From: Neocallimastix lanati (nom. inval.) | Lineage: Eukaryota > Neocallimastigomycota > Neocallimastigomycetes > Neocallimastigales > Neocallimastigaceae | Length of the DNA: 61,484 nt | Direction: 5' to 3' | NCBI GenBank assembly: GCA_016946835.1 | Contig: JACVTC010000280.1 | Location: 1 to 61,484 of the forward strand | Part shown: positions 24,891 to 36,973 of the stretch, one piece after another | Position numbering within the stretch: the first letter of the stretch is position 1 | How the letters are laid out: every line of letters starts with the position of its first letter | The notes under the pieces: generated by a model | Databases searched by the model: none | What the model was told of the DNA's origin: nothing | The model's input: the letters and a program-made list of their open reading frames with translations, nothing else | Translations under genes and position numbers: made by a program

Positions 24891-26315
24891 ATGGAAGAAC
24901 TAAAAATAGATATTAGTGAAACTAATAGAGGAAAAGAACAAATAATTATTAATAAAAAATATAAATATATTTATTCATACACTAAAAAGAATAAATCAAA
25001 GGTATATAGATGTACCGAATATAAAACTTTAAATAAATGTAAATCTTACATTATTTTTAATGATGAAAAAGAAATTTTAAAATATGATGGTGTTCATAAT
25101 CATTTCGAACAGGAATTTAATGCCGCTCTATCATTAACAAAATATAGAATTAAAAAAGAAATTAAAAAAAGTTCAATTCCTTTCAATATAAAACCAAAAA
25201 GAGTATTTAACCAAATTTCACAAGATATTGGTTTTATATGTCCTGAATTTAAATCTATAAAATCACAAATAATAAGAGATATAAATAAACAACTTCCTCC
25301 CAACATATCAAGTTTTGAGGAAATTCCAGAAAAACATTATTTATATATTACAAAACAAAATGAAAATTTTATGATATTCAAAAATCAAAATGTCATAATT
25401 TTTCAGTCTCCATTTCAAGCATTTTTATTTAAAAAATATTGTGATAATCTTTTTGTGGATGGCACTCTTTATGTAGCACCTTATTTCAGTTATCAGGTTT
25501 TCATTACAAGAAATTTTGTTCCGGAATTAAATGAGTTTTATACCACTTCTTTTTCTATATTAAGAAATAAAGAGCAAGAAACCTATAAAACAATATTTGA
25601 AGTAATAAAAAGTAATTGTGATATTACAAAAGACAATGGGTTTTCTCCAAAAAATCTTCATTGTGACTTTGAAAGAGCCATATCTAATGCCGCAATAATT
25701 GTATTCCCAGATATAAATATTAGATATTGTATTTGGCATTACAAACGATCATTAGGACTTCATAAAAATAAAATATGCTATAATGAAGTAAATCAAAACA
25801 GAGATTTATATGTTTATTTTAATGCTGTATTAAATTTACCTTTTATAAATCCAAATTATATATTAGATATTTTTCATAAAATTAAAAAATCATGCATTGA
25901 AAAAAATTATAACCAATTTTTAATATTTTTGGAATATTTTAGAAAAACATATTTAATTCTTTATAATATTGAAAATTAGAATTATTATAATAATATTGAA
26001 CATATAACAAATAATACCTCTGAATCCTTTAATAATTATTTAAGTGGCTTATTTTCAAAAAAACCAACTTATTTTAGACTAATATATACATTAAATAATG
26101 ATGTATCTTTATTTCCAGATACCTACGAAAGAAGAATGCTTGGAGTATGGAACAAACAAAAGAGAAAAACATTAACAAAAACTAATAAAATCAAAAATAT
26201 TATTGAAAGTTACAAGAAAATGAAATCATTTTTAATTAGTAATGAAAGAAATAGAAGCCATATTGCTGGATTATGGTTTGAATGTTTAATTAATTTAAAT
26301 AATAAAATTAATTAA
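24891..26315 (+). pseudogene. FLYWCH zinc finger-MULE transposase with one stop codon
   Basis: Transposase of the Mutator-like (MULE) superfamily. Residues about 25-72 form a FLYWCH-type zinc finger (C41, C50, H69, H71) that would bind the element ends. The catalytic DDE domain follows: D190 in VDGTL, D259 in HCDFERA, the CIWH motif (C280, H283) typical of MULE, and the third acid near residue 378 in NNTSESFNNYL. A single in-frame TAG at 25977-25979 splits the protein. Translation continues in the same frame to the TAA at 26313-26315, and the position would suit a Trp codon. It is therefore very young in its decay, or the stop is an error or is bypassed. It lies centrally between the element's inverted repeats. 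Confidence 0.85.
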
Positions 26316-27389
26316 ATTAGAATTAAATTTATTTTTCTAACCTTTTATAAAGTAAAATTATAATTAAACCTAAATCTTTAATTATTAATTTTAGTTGTTT
26401 TTAATAATTAAATTATAACTAAAGAATTAAATAAAACAAATTCTCAATTTTTTTAGTTAAATATTAATATCAATATTTTATATTTTATTATTATAATACT
26501 CTTATTAATATCAATATCACTATTAATATTTTATATTTTATTATTATAATACTATTATTAATATCAATATCAATATTTTATATTTTATTATTATAATACT
26601 ATTATTAATATCAATATCAATATCAATATTTTATATTTTATTTTTATATACTATTATTAATATTAATATCAATATCAATTTATTTTATCAATATTATTAA
26701 AAATATAAAAATATATTTTTTATTTTATTAAAATACTAATATTTAACATTAAATACACAATAAAATAAAATATTTTTATATTTTTATTTAAATTAAATCA
26801 ATTTTTAATTGAAAATTAAAACTTTTAAAATAATAATCAATATAATAAAGTTTTATCAAAAACCATTTAATTTTTTTCTTTTTATTGTTAATTATTTAAT
26901 AATTATTTGTATATTGCGTTTTTCAAGTAAATAACTTTTTTTTTTTTTTATTTTATTTTTTTTACTGGATTATTTATAAATATTTCTTTTATTAAAAAAA
27001 TTTATTTAGCAATTTATGATTTTTAAAATACTGCGCAAGGACTTAAAAGGTGTAAAATGATCAATTAATTATTTAAATATTATTTTTCAATATTTTTTTT
27101 AGTAATTATATTTTAAATTCAACAATTATATTTTAAATTATTATCCTTTACATCTTTTAAATTATTAATACTTATTTTTTTTATATATATAAAATTCTTA
27201 TATATATTTTAAAAAATTATAAAACGTTTAAAACATATAATAAAATATATATATATATATTTTTTTTAAAAAAATTTTTAAAATTTATTTATTTATTATA
27301 GTTTTATATATTTATTTTTATTTATTTAGTTATTTATTTAAATTATATATATTATTTATTTATTTTATTATTAATTTATTTATTTATTA
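26316..27389. other. Non-coding right arm of the MULE element
   Basis: AT-rich DNA between transposase and right TIR. At 26460-26690 a 50-60-bp unit (actattattaatatcaata type) repeats about four times. At 26966-27000 a block shared with both short elements occurs (ggattatttataaatatttc). Near 27030 there is 'actgcgcaaggacttaaaag', with a relative near 30719. No gene seen. Confidence 0.6.
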
Positions 27390-27805
27390 AAAATTTTGCG
27401 AAATGACACTTTTCCGAAATGAAATTTTTCGAAATGAAACTTTTTATGTAAATTTTCCGAAATGAAACTTTCCGAAATGAAATTTTTCGAAATGCTCCTC
27501 CCCCGATTTATTAATTTTTTTTTATGTAATTATTAATATGAATAATTTATTAATAATTAAAGTTTTTATTTGCGTTTTATATCCATTGTAATACGTTGAT
27601 TCTTTTGTTTAATAATTTACTTAATTAAATAAAGTTTTAAATTAAATTTTTTAAATAAAATCTTTTTTAATTTAATAAAATAAAAATTTTCATTAATAAT
27701 GAACCAATAATTTATTGATTTTACTCTACAAAAATATTATTTTTCACTTGTAGTAAAAAAAAAAAAAGTAAAAACAGGTTAAAATTATTATTTTTTTTAA
27801 AAAAA

Positions 27806-29682
27806 ATGGGAAGAATTATTGATAGTAAAGAAATGTTTGATAACTATCAAGAAATTATTGAACAGGAATACTTTGTAGATAAATCAAACCTCATAAATAA
27901 ATTTAACAAATTAATAAGAAATACAGGCTCTAAATATGTATGCATTACAAAACCAAGAAGATTTGGTAAAACTTTAATAGCTGCAATGTTAATTGCATAT
28001 TATAGTAAAAGTATTGATTCTAAAACAATATTTGATAAATTAAAAGTTTCAAAAGGAATTAGCTCTGATAAAGACGAAAATAAAGTAGAAATAGATCAAT
28101 ATAATGAATTCCAAAAAAAATATCACACATTATATTTTGATTTCTCGTTAGGTGTTAATTCCCACAAAACATTAAAGGGTTATTTAAAATCAATAAATAA
28201 AAAATTAAAGAAAGATATTAAAGAGTTATATCCAAATTCTAATGTATTAAAAGAGTATGATAGAGAAATTTTTAATAATTTAGAAGAGATTTATATGACT
28301 ACTAACGAAAAGTTTATTATTATTATTGACGAATGGGACTATATAATTAGTAATAAATTGTTTTCTTTCAATGAACAGAGGAAGTATATTGCTTTTTTAA
28401 AAGATTTAATCAAAAATAGAGTATATGTAGCTTTTACATATATGACAGGAATATTACCAATAGCAAAACAATTGTCTCAGTCCACAATTAATTGTTTTAC
28501 TGAATATTCTATGTTAAATGACAAAGATTATTACCAGTATTTTGGTTTTACTGAACAAGAAGTTAAAGAACTATGTAGAATTAATAATGCAAAATATAAT
28601 AACAATAAAAATAAATCTTTAGAATATAAAGATATAGAAGATTGGTATAAAGGATATAAAAGTTACAATGGTAAAAAAATTTTTAATTCATGGTCAGTGT
28701 ATCACGCCTTACAAAATAATAGAATTGAAAATTATTGGACAGAGACAGGACGATTTAATGAAGTGGTAGATTCAATTGACTTTAAAATTCATGGTGTAAA
28801 AAATGATATTTTAGATTTAATTAAAGGGAATAATATAGCTATAAAATTAGAAAAATATGGAGCAGAAGATCTATTAAAAGATACAGAAACGAATGATTCA
28901 CAAAAAAAAACAAAAAAAGATAAAAATAAAGATAATATTAACAAGAAAAAGCAACTATATTCAAAGATGGTTACATTTGGATATTTAACTTATTATGATG
29001 GTAAAATTTCCATTCCTAATAAAGAATTAAAGGAAGAATTTATAAAAGGTTTAGAAAAAAAAAAAACCTGAATTATTTATATGATTTAATTAATAATTCT
29101 AATAAAATGTTAGAACTGACAATTAAAAAAGATGTTAAAGGAATGTGTAAATTGCTAGAATATAGACATATGAAAACAATAAAACCAAACGATAAAATGG
29201 ATCATGGAAATTTAAAACGTGTTATTGATTACGCTTATTTTAATGCAAAAGATTATTATGATATTAAAGAAGAAGAGAGCAGTGGAAAAGGTAGCTTAGA
29301 TTATATTTTTTATCCTAAAATAGAAAACGAAGAAAAAAAACCTGTTATTATTATAGAATTAAAAACAAATGGCTCAGCCGAAAATGCAATTAACCAAATA
29401 CATGAAAAGAAATATTGGTTTAAAATTGAAGAAAAAGAATTAAAAGAAAATATTCTTTTAGTAGGAATAAGTTTAGCTAAGAATAAAAAAGAATTTACAT
29501 GTAAAATAGAAGAATACGCTAATGTTTCAGAACTTAAATCAGCTGAAAATGAAATGGAGAGAGAAAATAAAACCAAAAAAAGAAAAAGGGAAAATAGTTC
29601 TAACTGCGAATCGGGTAATGTATATCAAGGAACAAGAAGTAGAACAAAAAAAAAAGCAAAAAATAAAATTGATTCTGAATAA
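27806..29682 (+). CDS. AAA-ATPase-like / PD-(D/E)XK nuclease protein, split by one frameshift
   Basis: Two frames, 27806-29071 (421 aa) and on to 29682, form one protein of the AAA-ATPase-like plus PD-(D/E)XK (DUF1703-type) family. Residues 1-60: the YFVDKSNLI lead-in and Walker A KPRRFGKT (50-56). Walker B is IIIIDEWD (D175, E176). The ATPase part ends with the FGFTEQEV and WYKGYKSYNG family blocks. The second frame has the nuclease core: D in GSLDYIFYP, IIIELKTN giving E-x-K, then the AINQIHEKKYW helix motif. All expected catalytic residues are present. The join is an A12 tract at 29055-29066, where one more A, or a -1 slip, would fuse the frames. The C-terminus is Lys/Glu rich with KKRKR-like clusters (possible nuclear signal). 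The role in eukaryotes is unknown; the family is expanded in anaerobic fungi and linked to mobile DNA. It lies between MULE-like elements. Confidence 0.8.
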
Positions 29683-29885
29683 GATAATTTATTAAAAAGA
29701 ATAAGAAGTAAAAATAAAATAATCTTTTTTTCTTTTTTTTTTTTTTTTTTTTTTAATAATAATTAATATAAAAGATTATAAAATGAATTATAAATGTAGT
29801 AATACTTATAAAATAAAAAAAAAAAAAAAAAAAAATGAAAAATAAAAAATTAAATAAAAGAACATGAGGATAAAAGTCAAAAACT

Positions 29886-29916
<31 letters not shown>

Positions 29917-29980
29917 TTTTTATTTTATTTTAAAATTAATACAATTTAACTTTTTATTGTAGAATTTATTTTTATTTTAT

Positions 29981-30032
<52 letters not shown>

Positions 30033-30744
30033 TTTTAACATTATAAATTAATTCATTTATATATTATTATATTAACGATAGTATCTAAACCATTCATAAA
30101 TGATCTTTATGATCTTGTTTATAAACATATTCACTATAATGTAATTCAACATCTTTAATGATTTCATCACTTTTCATTCAATTTTTGTTATAATGAATTA
30201 TACGTCTATTATTAGTAACTAGTAATTAAAATATAAAAGAATATTAAATAAAAATTCTTTTATATTCTAGTTAAATTTATATAATTATAAAAACATAAAG
30301 AAAAGACAAGAATATTTACAAAATCAATTATTTAAAATATTTTTTTTATCAAAAATGATGTATACACAGACAAAGAAATATTGTATTTTTCAATATATAA
30401 AAAAAAAAACTACTTTTACTTTATATATTTATATATTGATTTATTTATTTATTATTTATTTATTTATTTACATAAAAAAAAATAATTACTATAAAATAAC
30501 AAATTATATATAATTAATATTAATATTAATATTTATTAATATATAATAAAAAATATATATATATATATATGTATTAAAAAAATATCCATTCAATATGATA
30601 TGAAATGAAAATAAAAACCTTAATTATTAATAAATAATTTTATTAATCATTCACATAAAAATAAATTAATTAATCATCTGATTAATTAATTAGATAATTA
30701 TTTAGATATTATTTTTTAAGTCTTTGCACAGTATTTTAAAAAAT
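29683..30744. other. Homopolymer-rich spacer with host repeat copy
   Basis: Holds long tracts: T at 29729-29753, A at 29817-29835, T at 29888-29915 and A of about 44 at 29986-30029. At 30070-30215 a less simple patch encodes on the minus strand a 27-residue frame (30177-30094), perhaps a coding relic. Near 30590-30700 is a reversed copy of the repeat that also flanks the MULE element and recurs at 32520-32790. Confidence 0.5.
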
Positions 30745-31175
30745 CTTGATTATTTATAAATATTTCTTTTATTAAAAAAATTTATTAGTAATTTAAGATT
30801 TTTTATAATAAATTTTTTATTACTATAAATTTTTTTAATAAAAGAAATATTTATAAATAATCAAGTATAAAAAAAAAAAAAAGATGAGGACATCATAAAA
30901 AAGAGAGTTAAAAGTAGCACAAAGTTAAGATGATTTTAAGTGGTATCTATTTTTTTTATTTTATATTTTTTATTTTATATTTTATATTTTATATTTCTTT
31001 TTTTTTTTTTTTTATTTTTTATTTTTTATTTTTTATTTTTTATTTTTTTATTTTTTATTTTTTTATTTTTTTTTTATTTTATTATTTATTTATCTATTTA
31101 TTAAAATTTTGCGAAATGAAACTTTTCCGAAATGAAACTTTGGTGAAATGAAATTTTGCGAAATGACACACACTC
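30745..31175 (-). mobile_element. Short MULE-like element, copy 2, with foldback end
   Basis: From 30865 to 31175 this is the reverse complement of the element at 23638-24089: same 'gatgaggacat' and 'agtagcacaaagtta' block, same simple-repeat core, right end CGAAATGACACACACTC. The outer left end with the C-rich tip is missing. In its place 30745-30865 is a near-perfect foldback, with two about 52-bp arms starting CTTGATTATTTATAAAT and ending ATTTATAAATAATCAAG. Confidence 0.7.
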
Positions 31176-31624
31176 TATTTTTATATTATTTTATATTGAT
31201 ATTTTATTTTATTGTATTATTAATTATTTTAAATAAATTATTATTTTATATTAATATTTTATATTTTATTAATTATAGTAAATTTCTAATATTATTATTT
31301 TATGAATATTTTATGAATATTTTATGAATAATTCTCTATTTTAATACTTTATTTCAATAATATTTTATTTTATACTTTATATTAAATACTTTTAAATACT
31401 AAATAATTATTAAAAAAATTAAATAGTTTATTATGAACTACAAATATAAAAGCAAGAATAATTCTTTATAATTATTCTTTGCAATGTTTTATGCCAATTT
31501 ATTTTATAATTACTTTTATATTTACAAATGAATATTTATATACATGTATTGAAAAATTTTTTTATAATTACTTTTAAATAATAAATAAATAAAATTTTAT
31601 AACATAAAAACTAAATAATAAAAC

Positions 31625-31698
31625 GTCTCCCAACAAGAGAATTTGAACCTAAGGCATACTTTATCATTTTGGTGGAGATAAGTTCTCTTATAGGAGGA
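31625..31698 (-). other. tRNA-like segment with B-box
   Basis: On the minus strand there is GGTTCAAATTC, a good match to a Pol III B-box, then TTGGGAG that could pair with the 5' CTCC. The D-like stem GAGA/TCTC is visible, but the T-stem and anticodon stem do not pair well, so this is not a functional tRNA. A related segment lies inverted at 32035-32085. Confidence 0.3.
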
Positions 31699-32034
31699 GA
31701 AGAATATAATTATTTTCAATAATTATTTTAATAAAAAAAAATTTTATAATAAAAATATAATTTCTAATTTCTTTAAAACAAAAAAATTAAAAAAATTATA
31801 ATAATCATAATCAAAAATTAATTTTAAAATTTTTATAAAAAAAAAAAAAAAAATTAATAATTAAATCGTATTATATATATATAAATATATAAATATATAA
31901 ATATATTGTTATATATTTATATAATTTTAGAGTTAAAAAAAAAAAAAAAAAAAAAAAAAGAATTGATTAAATAGTATTATATATATAAATATATTGTAAT
32001 ATATATTTATATAACTTTATTAAAAGAGTTGATT

Positions 32035-32085
32035 AAATCTTTGATAAAGTACACCTTGGTTCACTCTCTTACTGGGAGAAGTTAT
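32035..32085 (+). other. Inverted partner of the tRNA-like segment
   Basis: GATAAAGTACACCTTGG, then TTCACTCTCTTACTGGGAG, resembles the 3' half of the minus-strand segment at 31625-31698 (GATAAAGTATGCCTTAGG...). The pair forms an inverted repeat about 340 bp apart. Possibly a foldback or a tRNA-derived repeat. Confidence 0.3.
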
Positions 32086-32519
32086 ATAATTTATTTATGA
32101 AATTTATTAATATAATATAATTTTATTTACTTATTTATTAAATATTTATTTATTTATTTTATAATTAAAATTTATTTAAATAACTAATAATTTTTATAAA
32201 TTCATATTAAATATCATTAAACTAATTTTACTAATAAAATATATTTATTTTGGCAATTTGTTATTATATTTTTTACTGTTTGAATTGCTTGAATGGCATT
32301 TTGCAAGACTGCAAAATTACAAAGAATAAATATAAAGAAAAAGTATTCTTTATATAATACTCTTTAATTATAAACTATTTTAAAATAATAAGAATTAAAA
32401 AGTATAATATAAATAATAAAATATCTATAATAATTAGAACATATAAAAATATAATAAAAATATAATAAAAATAATTAAAATGAAATAAAATAAAACTTAA
32501 TTAATTTATAAATTATTTA

Positions 32520-32790
32520 CATATTTACATAACATAAAATTTATGTTATAAATTTATTGTTTACATTAATTTTATGTATTTTTAGAGAATTTATGATATT
32601 ACATAAATTTATCTTATATCACGTTATTTCTGGATCATTTTATAGATCATATGATAATTAATCAAGTGATTAATTGATTTATTTTTATGTAATTATTAAT
32701 AAAATAATCTATTAATAATTAAGGTTTTTATTTTCATTTCATATCATCTTATTATATACGTAAATGTATTGTGATATATATTTATATTTA
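32520..32790 (+). repeat. Copy of the MULE insertion-site repeat, uninterrupted
   Basis: Aligns by eye with DNA on both sides of the MULE element: 'acataacataaaatttatg' and 'tcacgttatttctggatca' match the left flank, and 'tttttatgtaattattaat' then 'taattaaggtttttatt' match the right flank. The target occurs only once here (GATTTATTT, 32676-32684), so it acts as a related empty site. A third, reversed copy lies near 30590-30700. Confidence 0.65.
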
Positions 32791-33620
32791 AAAAAAAATT
32801 TTTTTTAATAATTATTATTGTGGCGTCGCTAATCGAAATATACTTTTCTTATTAGCAACTAATTAACAAGGTATCTCAGCATAGACAAGCCGTGTTGATT
32901 CTCACCAGGAGTATATTAGGCAGTAATAATAAGATTTAACAATAATTAATTAATAATATCAGATAAGCTTATAATAAATAAAATAGTATTTAATCAACAC
33001 TATATATTTAAAATATATAATATAATAATTTTCTTTTAAAGGGTTTATAATAATGTTTATTTAATAAGAGTAATTATTAAATTATTAATATATAATAGTT
33101 GTAAAATACACACATACGCACAATAACTTTACATAGAACATAAATAATGAATTTAATAATTCATCTTTTACACTTTGTAAATTACATTTAATATTAATAT
33201 ATCTAATAAAGATAAGAATAAGTTTTAATTATCCATATTAGTAATAATTGAATATTTAATAAGATAAAAATAAGTATTTTAAAATTATTTTAGCTAATAT
33301 TAAATTTAATTAAAATAATTATTTAATTGAATATTTATCCATGTGATTATAAATAATATAATTTTAATCAATAAATAATAATTAGGAGGCTTAAGTTAAT
33401 TATTATCACTCATCTCTAATAAAAAAAAAAAATAGTTTATAGATTCAATTATACTATTATAAAATTATTAAATACAAAAGAATCCCTTTTAAAATAATTA
33501 AATTAATTATTATATTTTATATTATTCTAAATAATAATATATCCAATCATATATTAAGGGTTAAGTTTAAGTATTATAATTTATCAAAAATAGTTACTTT
33601 GATGCGTCATGCATCATAAT

Positions 33621-34438
33621 TGTAAGAAATTGATACAAATTTTTTATAATTTATTTTTATTTCTTATTAATTAATAATTATTTCATAATTATTATTCTTT
33701 AGAAATTTATTTCATTTAAAAACAATTATGCCAATTAATGTATTAATTATTATATGAAAAAATGTATTTAATATGATTTCTGTATTATTTCATAGAAAAA
33801 ATGTATTTAATAAAACTTTTGCATTATTTTATCCTTCTCTTTTTTATCTTTTTTTCTTTTTAATTCTTTTAGTTATTAAAATTGGTTATTAAAGTTTTTC
33901 CGATTAATTATAATTGGTTTTATTTAATAGCACGACGATCAATAAGTATAGATTATTGATCAAAAATCTTTCCAGTTTTTTCTTCTAATCTTTTTCCGGA
34001 AAGAATCATTGTTAAGATTAAAAAAATACATTTACTTTTGTAAAAATATAAATAACTGTTGATTTTCGTCTTTAGAAAATCAAGAGTTATTATTTTAAGA
34101 AAAATATAATAACAATAAAGAAATTAAAAATTTCAATTAATATAAAAAAATTATTTTAAAATTTATCAAAAAAAAAAAAAAATAAATAATAATAATAAAA
34201 TATTTAATAATCAAATAGATTAATAACGCTCTTATAAAAAAATATTTTATTTAGAGAAATAAAATATTTTTTTATTTCTCTTTTCATGTTTAAAGTCTAT
34301 TGTATTTTCTTATAATAAACTCTATTTTAAAGATAAGCCTTAAATTCTTATTTTTATTTTAATCTTTTATTTAATATTAATAGTTTAGTTAATATTAATT
34401 ATAGATAATAATTTCTATAATTTATAGAAATTATTACA
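33621..34438 (+). mobile_element. Solo LTR, family B-like (+), diverged
   Basis: TGTAAGAAATTGATAC ... GAAATTATTACA. Contains the family order: CCGATTAATT, GACGATCAATAAG, TTCCAG...CGGAAAG inverted repeat, TATAAATAACTG followed by the GATTTTCGTC...GAAAATCAAG hairpin, and ATAATAAACTCTA. No matching flanking duplication. Confidence 0.7.
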
Positions 34439-35100
34439 CCTAATTGATACAAAACATTTAAAATATTCCATATCGAGTTATTTATTTAGTTGGTCGTTTC
34501 TCTGAGGAATTATGACATGATAATATATTCTTATAAATACAGGAAAATAATTTATAATAATAATGCTTTATAATAATATTTTATTCTTTATTTATTTTTA
34601 TAATTTTATTTTTTTACATATAAAAATATTTATTATTACATTCTCTTAATTTTATATAATTGTTAAAATAATTATTTAAATATTATATTTTTATTAAACA
34701 TATCTCTTAAACTATTAATTTCCTAATAACTTTATTTAAAATTACAATTTCATTATTAAATATATTTAACTATTAATATTTAAAATATATTTCCTAAATA
34801 AAATATAATTATCAATATTTATAATATAATTCCTAAAACTATATAATTCTCAAAATAATATTTAAAATATAAAATAAAACTTATTAATAATAATAATGAA
34901 TTAATTTATTATTATAATAATAGAATCATTAATAATATAATTTATCTATTTTAATTATGATAAAAGAATTAACCATGCATTTAAAAATAATTATTTGAAT
35001 AACTATATATAAATTATTTTAATTATTATAACCAATAATATTTATACATTATTTCTAACCTACATTTTTTTTACCTAAATCTTATTTTTATGGTGGTATA
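34439..35100. other. Unassigned AT-rich DNA
   Basis: No gene, tRNA or LTR terminus seen. Composition is simple AT except 34480-34560. Confidence 0.4.
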
Positions 35101-35971
35101 TGTAATAATTTAATTATAAAATTAATTATAATTAAATTATTAACTACAACTTAATAATAACTAAATAATAATTATTATTAAATTGAGAAAGCAAAAAAGA
35201 TAAATATACTTATCTTCTATAAGAAAGAGTTTATTATAACTAATTATAATAAACTAATAACACAGAATTGTCAAAGAGAAAAGATTATTTTATTTTATTT
35301 TATTTTTAAATTTGTTTTATTAAAAATTACTTTATTAATATAGAAATATAAAATATTTATTAATGTTATAACTATATTATAATTGTTATAATAATAACTC
35401 TTGATTTCTCAAAGAGAATTCAAGAGCCTTATTTATACTTTTTTGAAAAATAAGGTTAAATTAAAAAAGTGCTTTCTAATCTTAACAAATCTCTTATCTA
35501 GGAAAAGATTAGACAGAAAAATCTAGATAAGATTTTTGATCGATATTCTATCCATATCGATCATCGCATTAATTAAGTAAAACCGATTACTTCTAAAAAG
35601 TAATTGGGAAAAATCTTAATTAACCGATTTTCCAATCTAATCTAATTGATCGAAAATAAAAAAATAAAATAATAAAAGATATTTCGATCATATAATTTAT
35701 CCTTACATAAAAAATATAAAATTAAATAGTTAATAAAATACAGAACACATTATAAAATACAGAATACATTAGTTACAGTAGAGAAATTAATATATTGTAA
35801 ATATATTATTTAAAATTAATTAAATAAATTTTGTTAAATTAATGAATATTTAAAATTAAATTAAATAAATTTAATGAATAAATATTATATGTAATTAAAT
35901 AAAGATATAGTTATAATATTTTAACTAAGAAAATATAATTATTTGTTAACAAATAATTATAGATTCTTACA
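35101..35971 (-). mobile_element. Solo LTR, family B (-)
   Basis: TGTAATAATTTAATT ... TAGATTCTTACA on the + strand. Hairpin CTTGATTTC...CAAGAG near 35399-35427 and inverted CCGATTACTTC blocks near 35580-35625. Flanks do not match (GTATA / CAAAT), so its ends have been rearranged or the parental flank was replaced. Confidence 0.75.
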
Positions 35972-35976
35972 CAAAT

Positions 35977-36968
35977 TGTAAGAAATAATAATTATTCAAT
36001 AATGAATAATTAATATTTCTTATAATTAATGAAAAGTCATTAATAATTTATAATTATTTATAAACTAATAATTATTATTTTAAAAAAATTATTTATTTAA
36101 ATAATAATTAATATATTCATTGATTTTAACTTATAAATTTATTTAATAGTTATATTTTCATATATTGATCTAAATTTATTTACATATTATAATTTATACA
36201 TTTATATAAATAATATAAAATTTATTTACTTATTATAATTATTCATTTAAATAGAATTTTTGAAAAAAATTATGTAAATTTGTATTTAATTTTTTACCAT
36301 AAAAATATTAGTTATTTGAATTAAAATGAATCATGTATTTTATAATGTATTATAAACTATAAATGTATCTAATCTATCATTTTATTTAATCTTTATTTTT
36401 TAAAAAAACAAAAAATCTTTTTTTTTATTAATACCTATCCTATCAATATTTAATATTTTAATAATTAAATTAGAAAATAGATAATTAATGTTTTTCCTAA
36501 CAAATAGATTTTCTTTAATTATACGATGATCAATATGATTAGAATATTGATCGAAAAACTATTTAGTTTTTTTTTTCTAATCTTTTCCTAAATAGATTTT
36601 TTGTTAAGATTAGAAAATAAGTTTATTTAACTGATTGATTTTTAAAAAAAATATAAATAGGACTCTTGAATTCTCTTTGAGAAATCAAGGTTATTATTTT
36701 AAGAAAATATAATAAATAATAACAAATAAAATAAATTTTATATTTATATATCAAAAAAAAATATTATTAATCATAAAAGCTTTTTTTTAAAATATTTCCA
36801 ACTACTTATCTACTGGTACTGAGTTATTGTTTATTATTTTTACTTATAATAAACTCTACATAACTAAGTATAATTTTTATTTTCTCAATCTTAATATTAT
36901 GTAAAAACAATATTAAAATTGTAGATAATAGTTATATTAATTGATTTTAGTTTATTATAGCTATTACA
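35977..36968 (+). mobile_element. Full-length solo LTR, family B (+)
   Basis: 992 bp, TGTAAGAAATAATAATT ... TATAGCTATTACA, with the perfect 5-bp duplication CAAAT (35972-35976, 36969-36973). Complete set of family landmarks, including TATAAATAGG before the CTCTTGAATTC...GAAATCAAGG hairpin (36650-36692) and AATAAACTCTACAT. Best reference copy of family B here. Confidence 0.9.
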
Positions 36969-36973
36969 CAAAT

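Larger units (their letters stand above)
24281..27504 (+). mobile_element. MULE-type DNA transposon with 9-bp target duplication
   Basis: Terminal inverted repeats: left GAGTGTGTGGCATTTCG (24281), right GAAATGCTCCTCCCCC (27504), which read from outside as similar 17-mers. Each is followed by an array of CATTTCGNAAAATTT-type repeats (24290-24410 and 27390-27497). Perfect 9-bp duplication GATTTATTA at 24272-24280 and 27505-27513. It carries one FLYWCH/MULE transposase gene, now with one stop codon. Long TIRs and a 9-bp duplication are typical of Mutator-like elements. Confidence 0.85.
31176..33620. other. Unassigned AT-rich spacer
   Basis: No protein gene seen. It holds the two tRNA-like segments described separately, direct repeats of a TA-rich block at 31860-31936 and 31966-32040, a copy of the MULE host repeat at 32520-32790, and an unexplained GC-richer patch at 32820-32935. 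Confidence 0.5.

Noticed and set aside
32821-32838. TGGCGTCGCTAATCG as a primer binding site
   Set aside because: No LTR end (CA) precedes it, and the implied tRNA end does not fit a normal T-arm.
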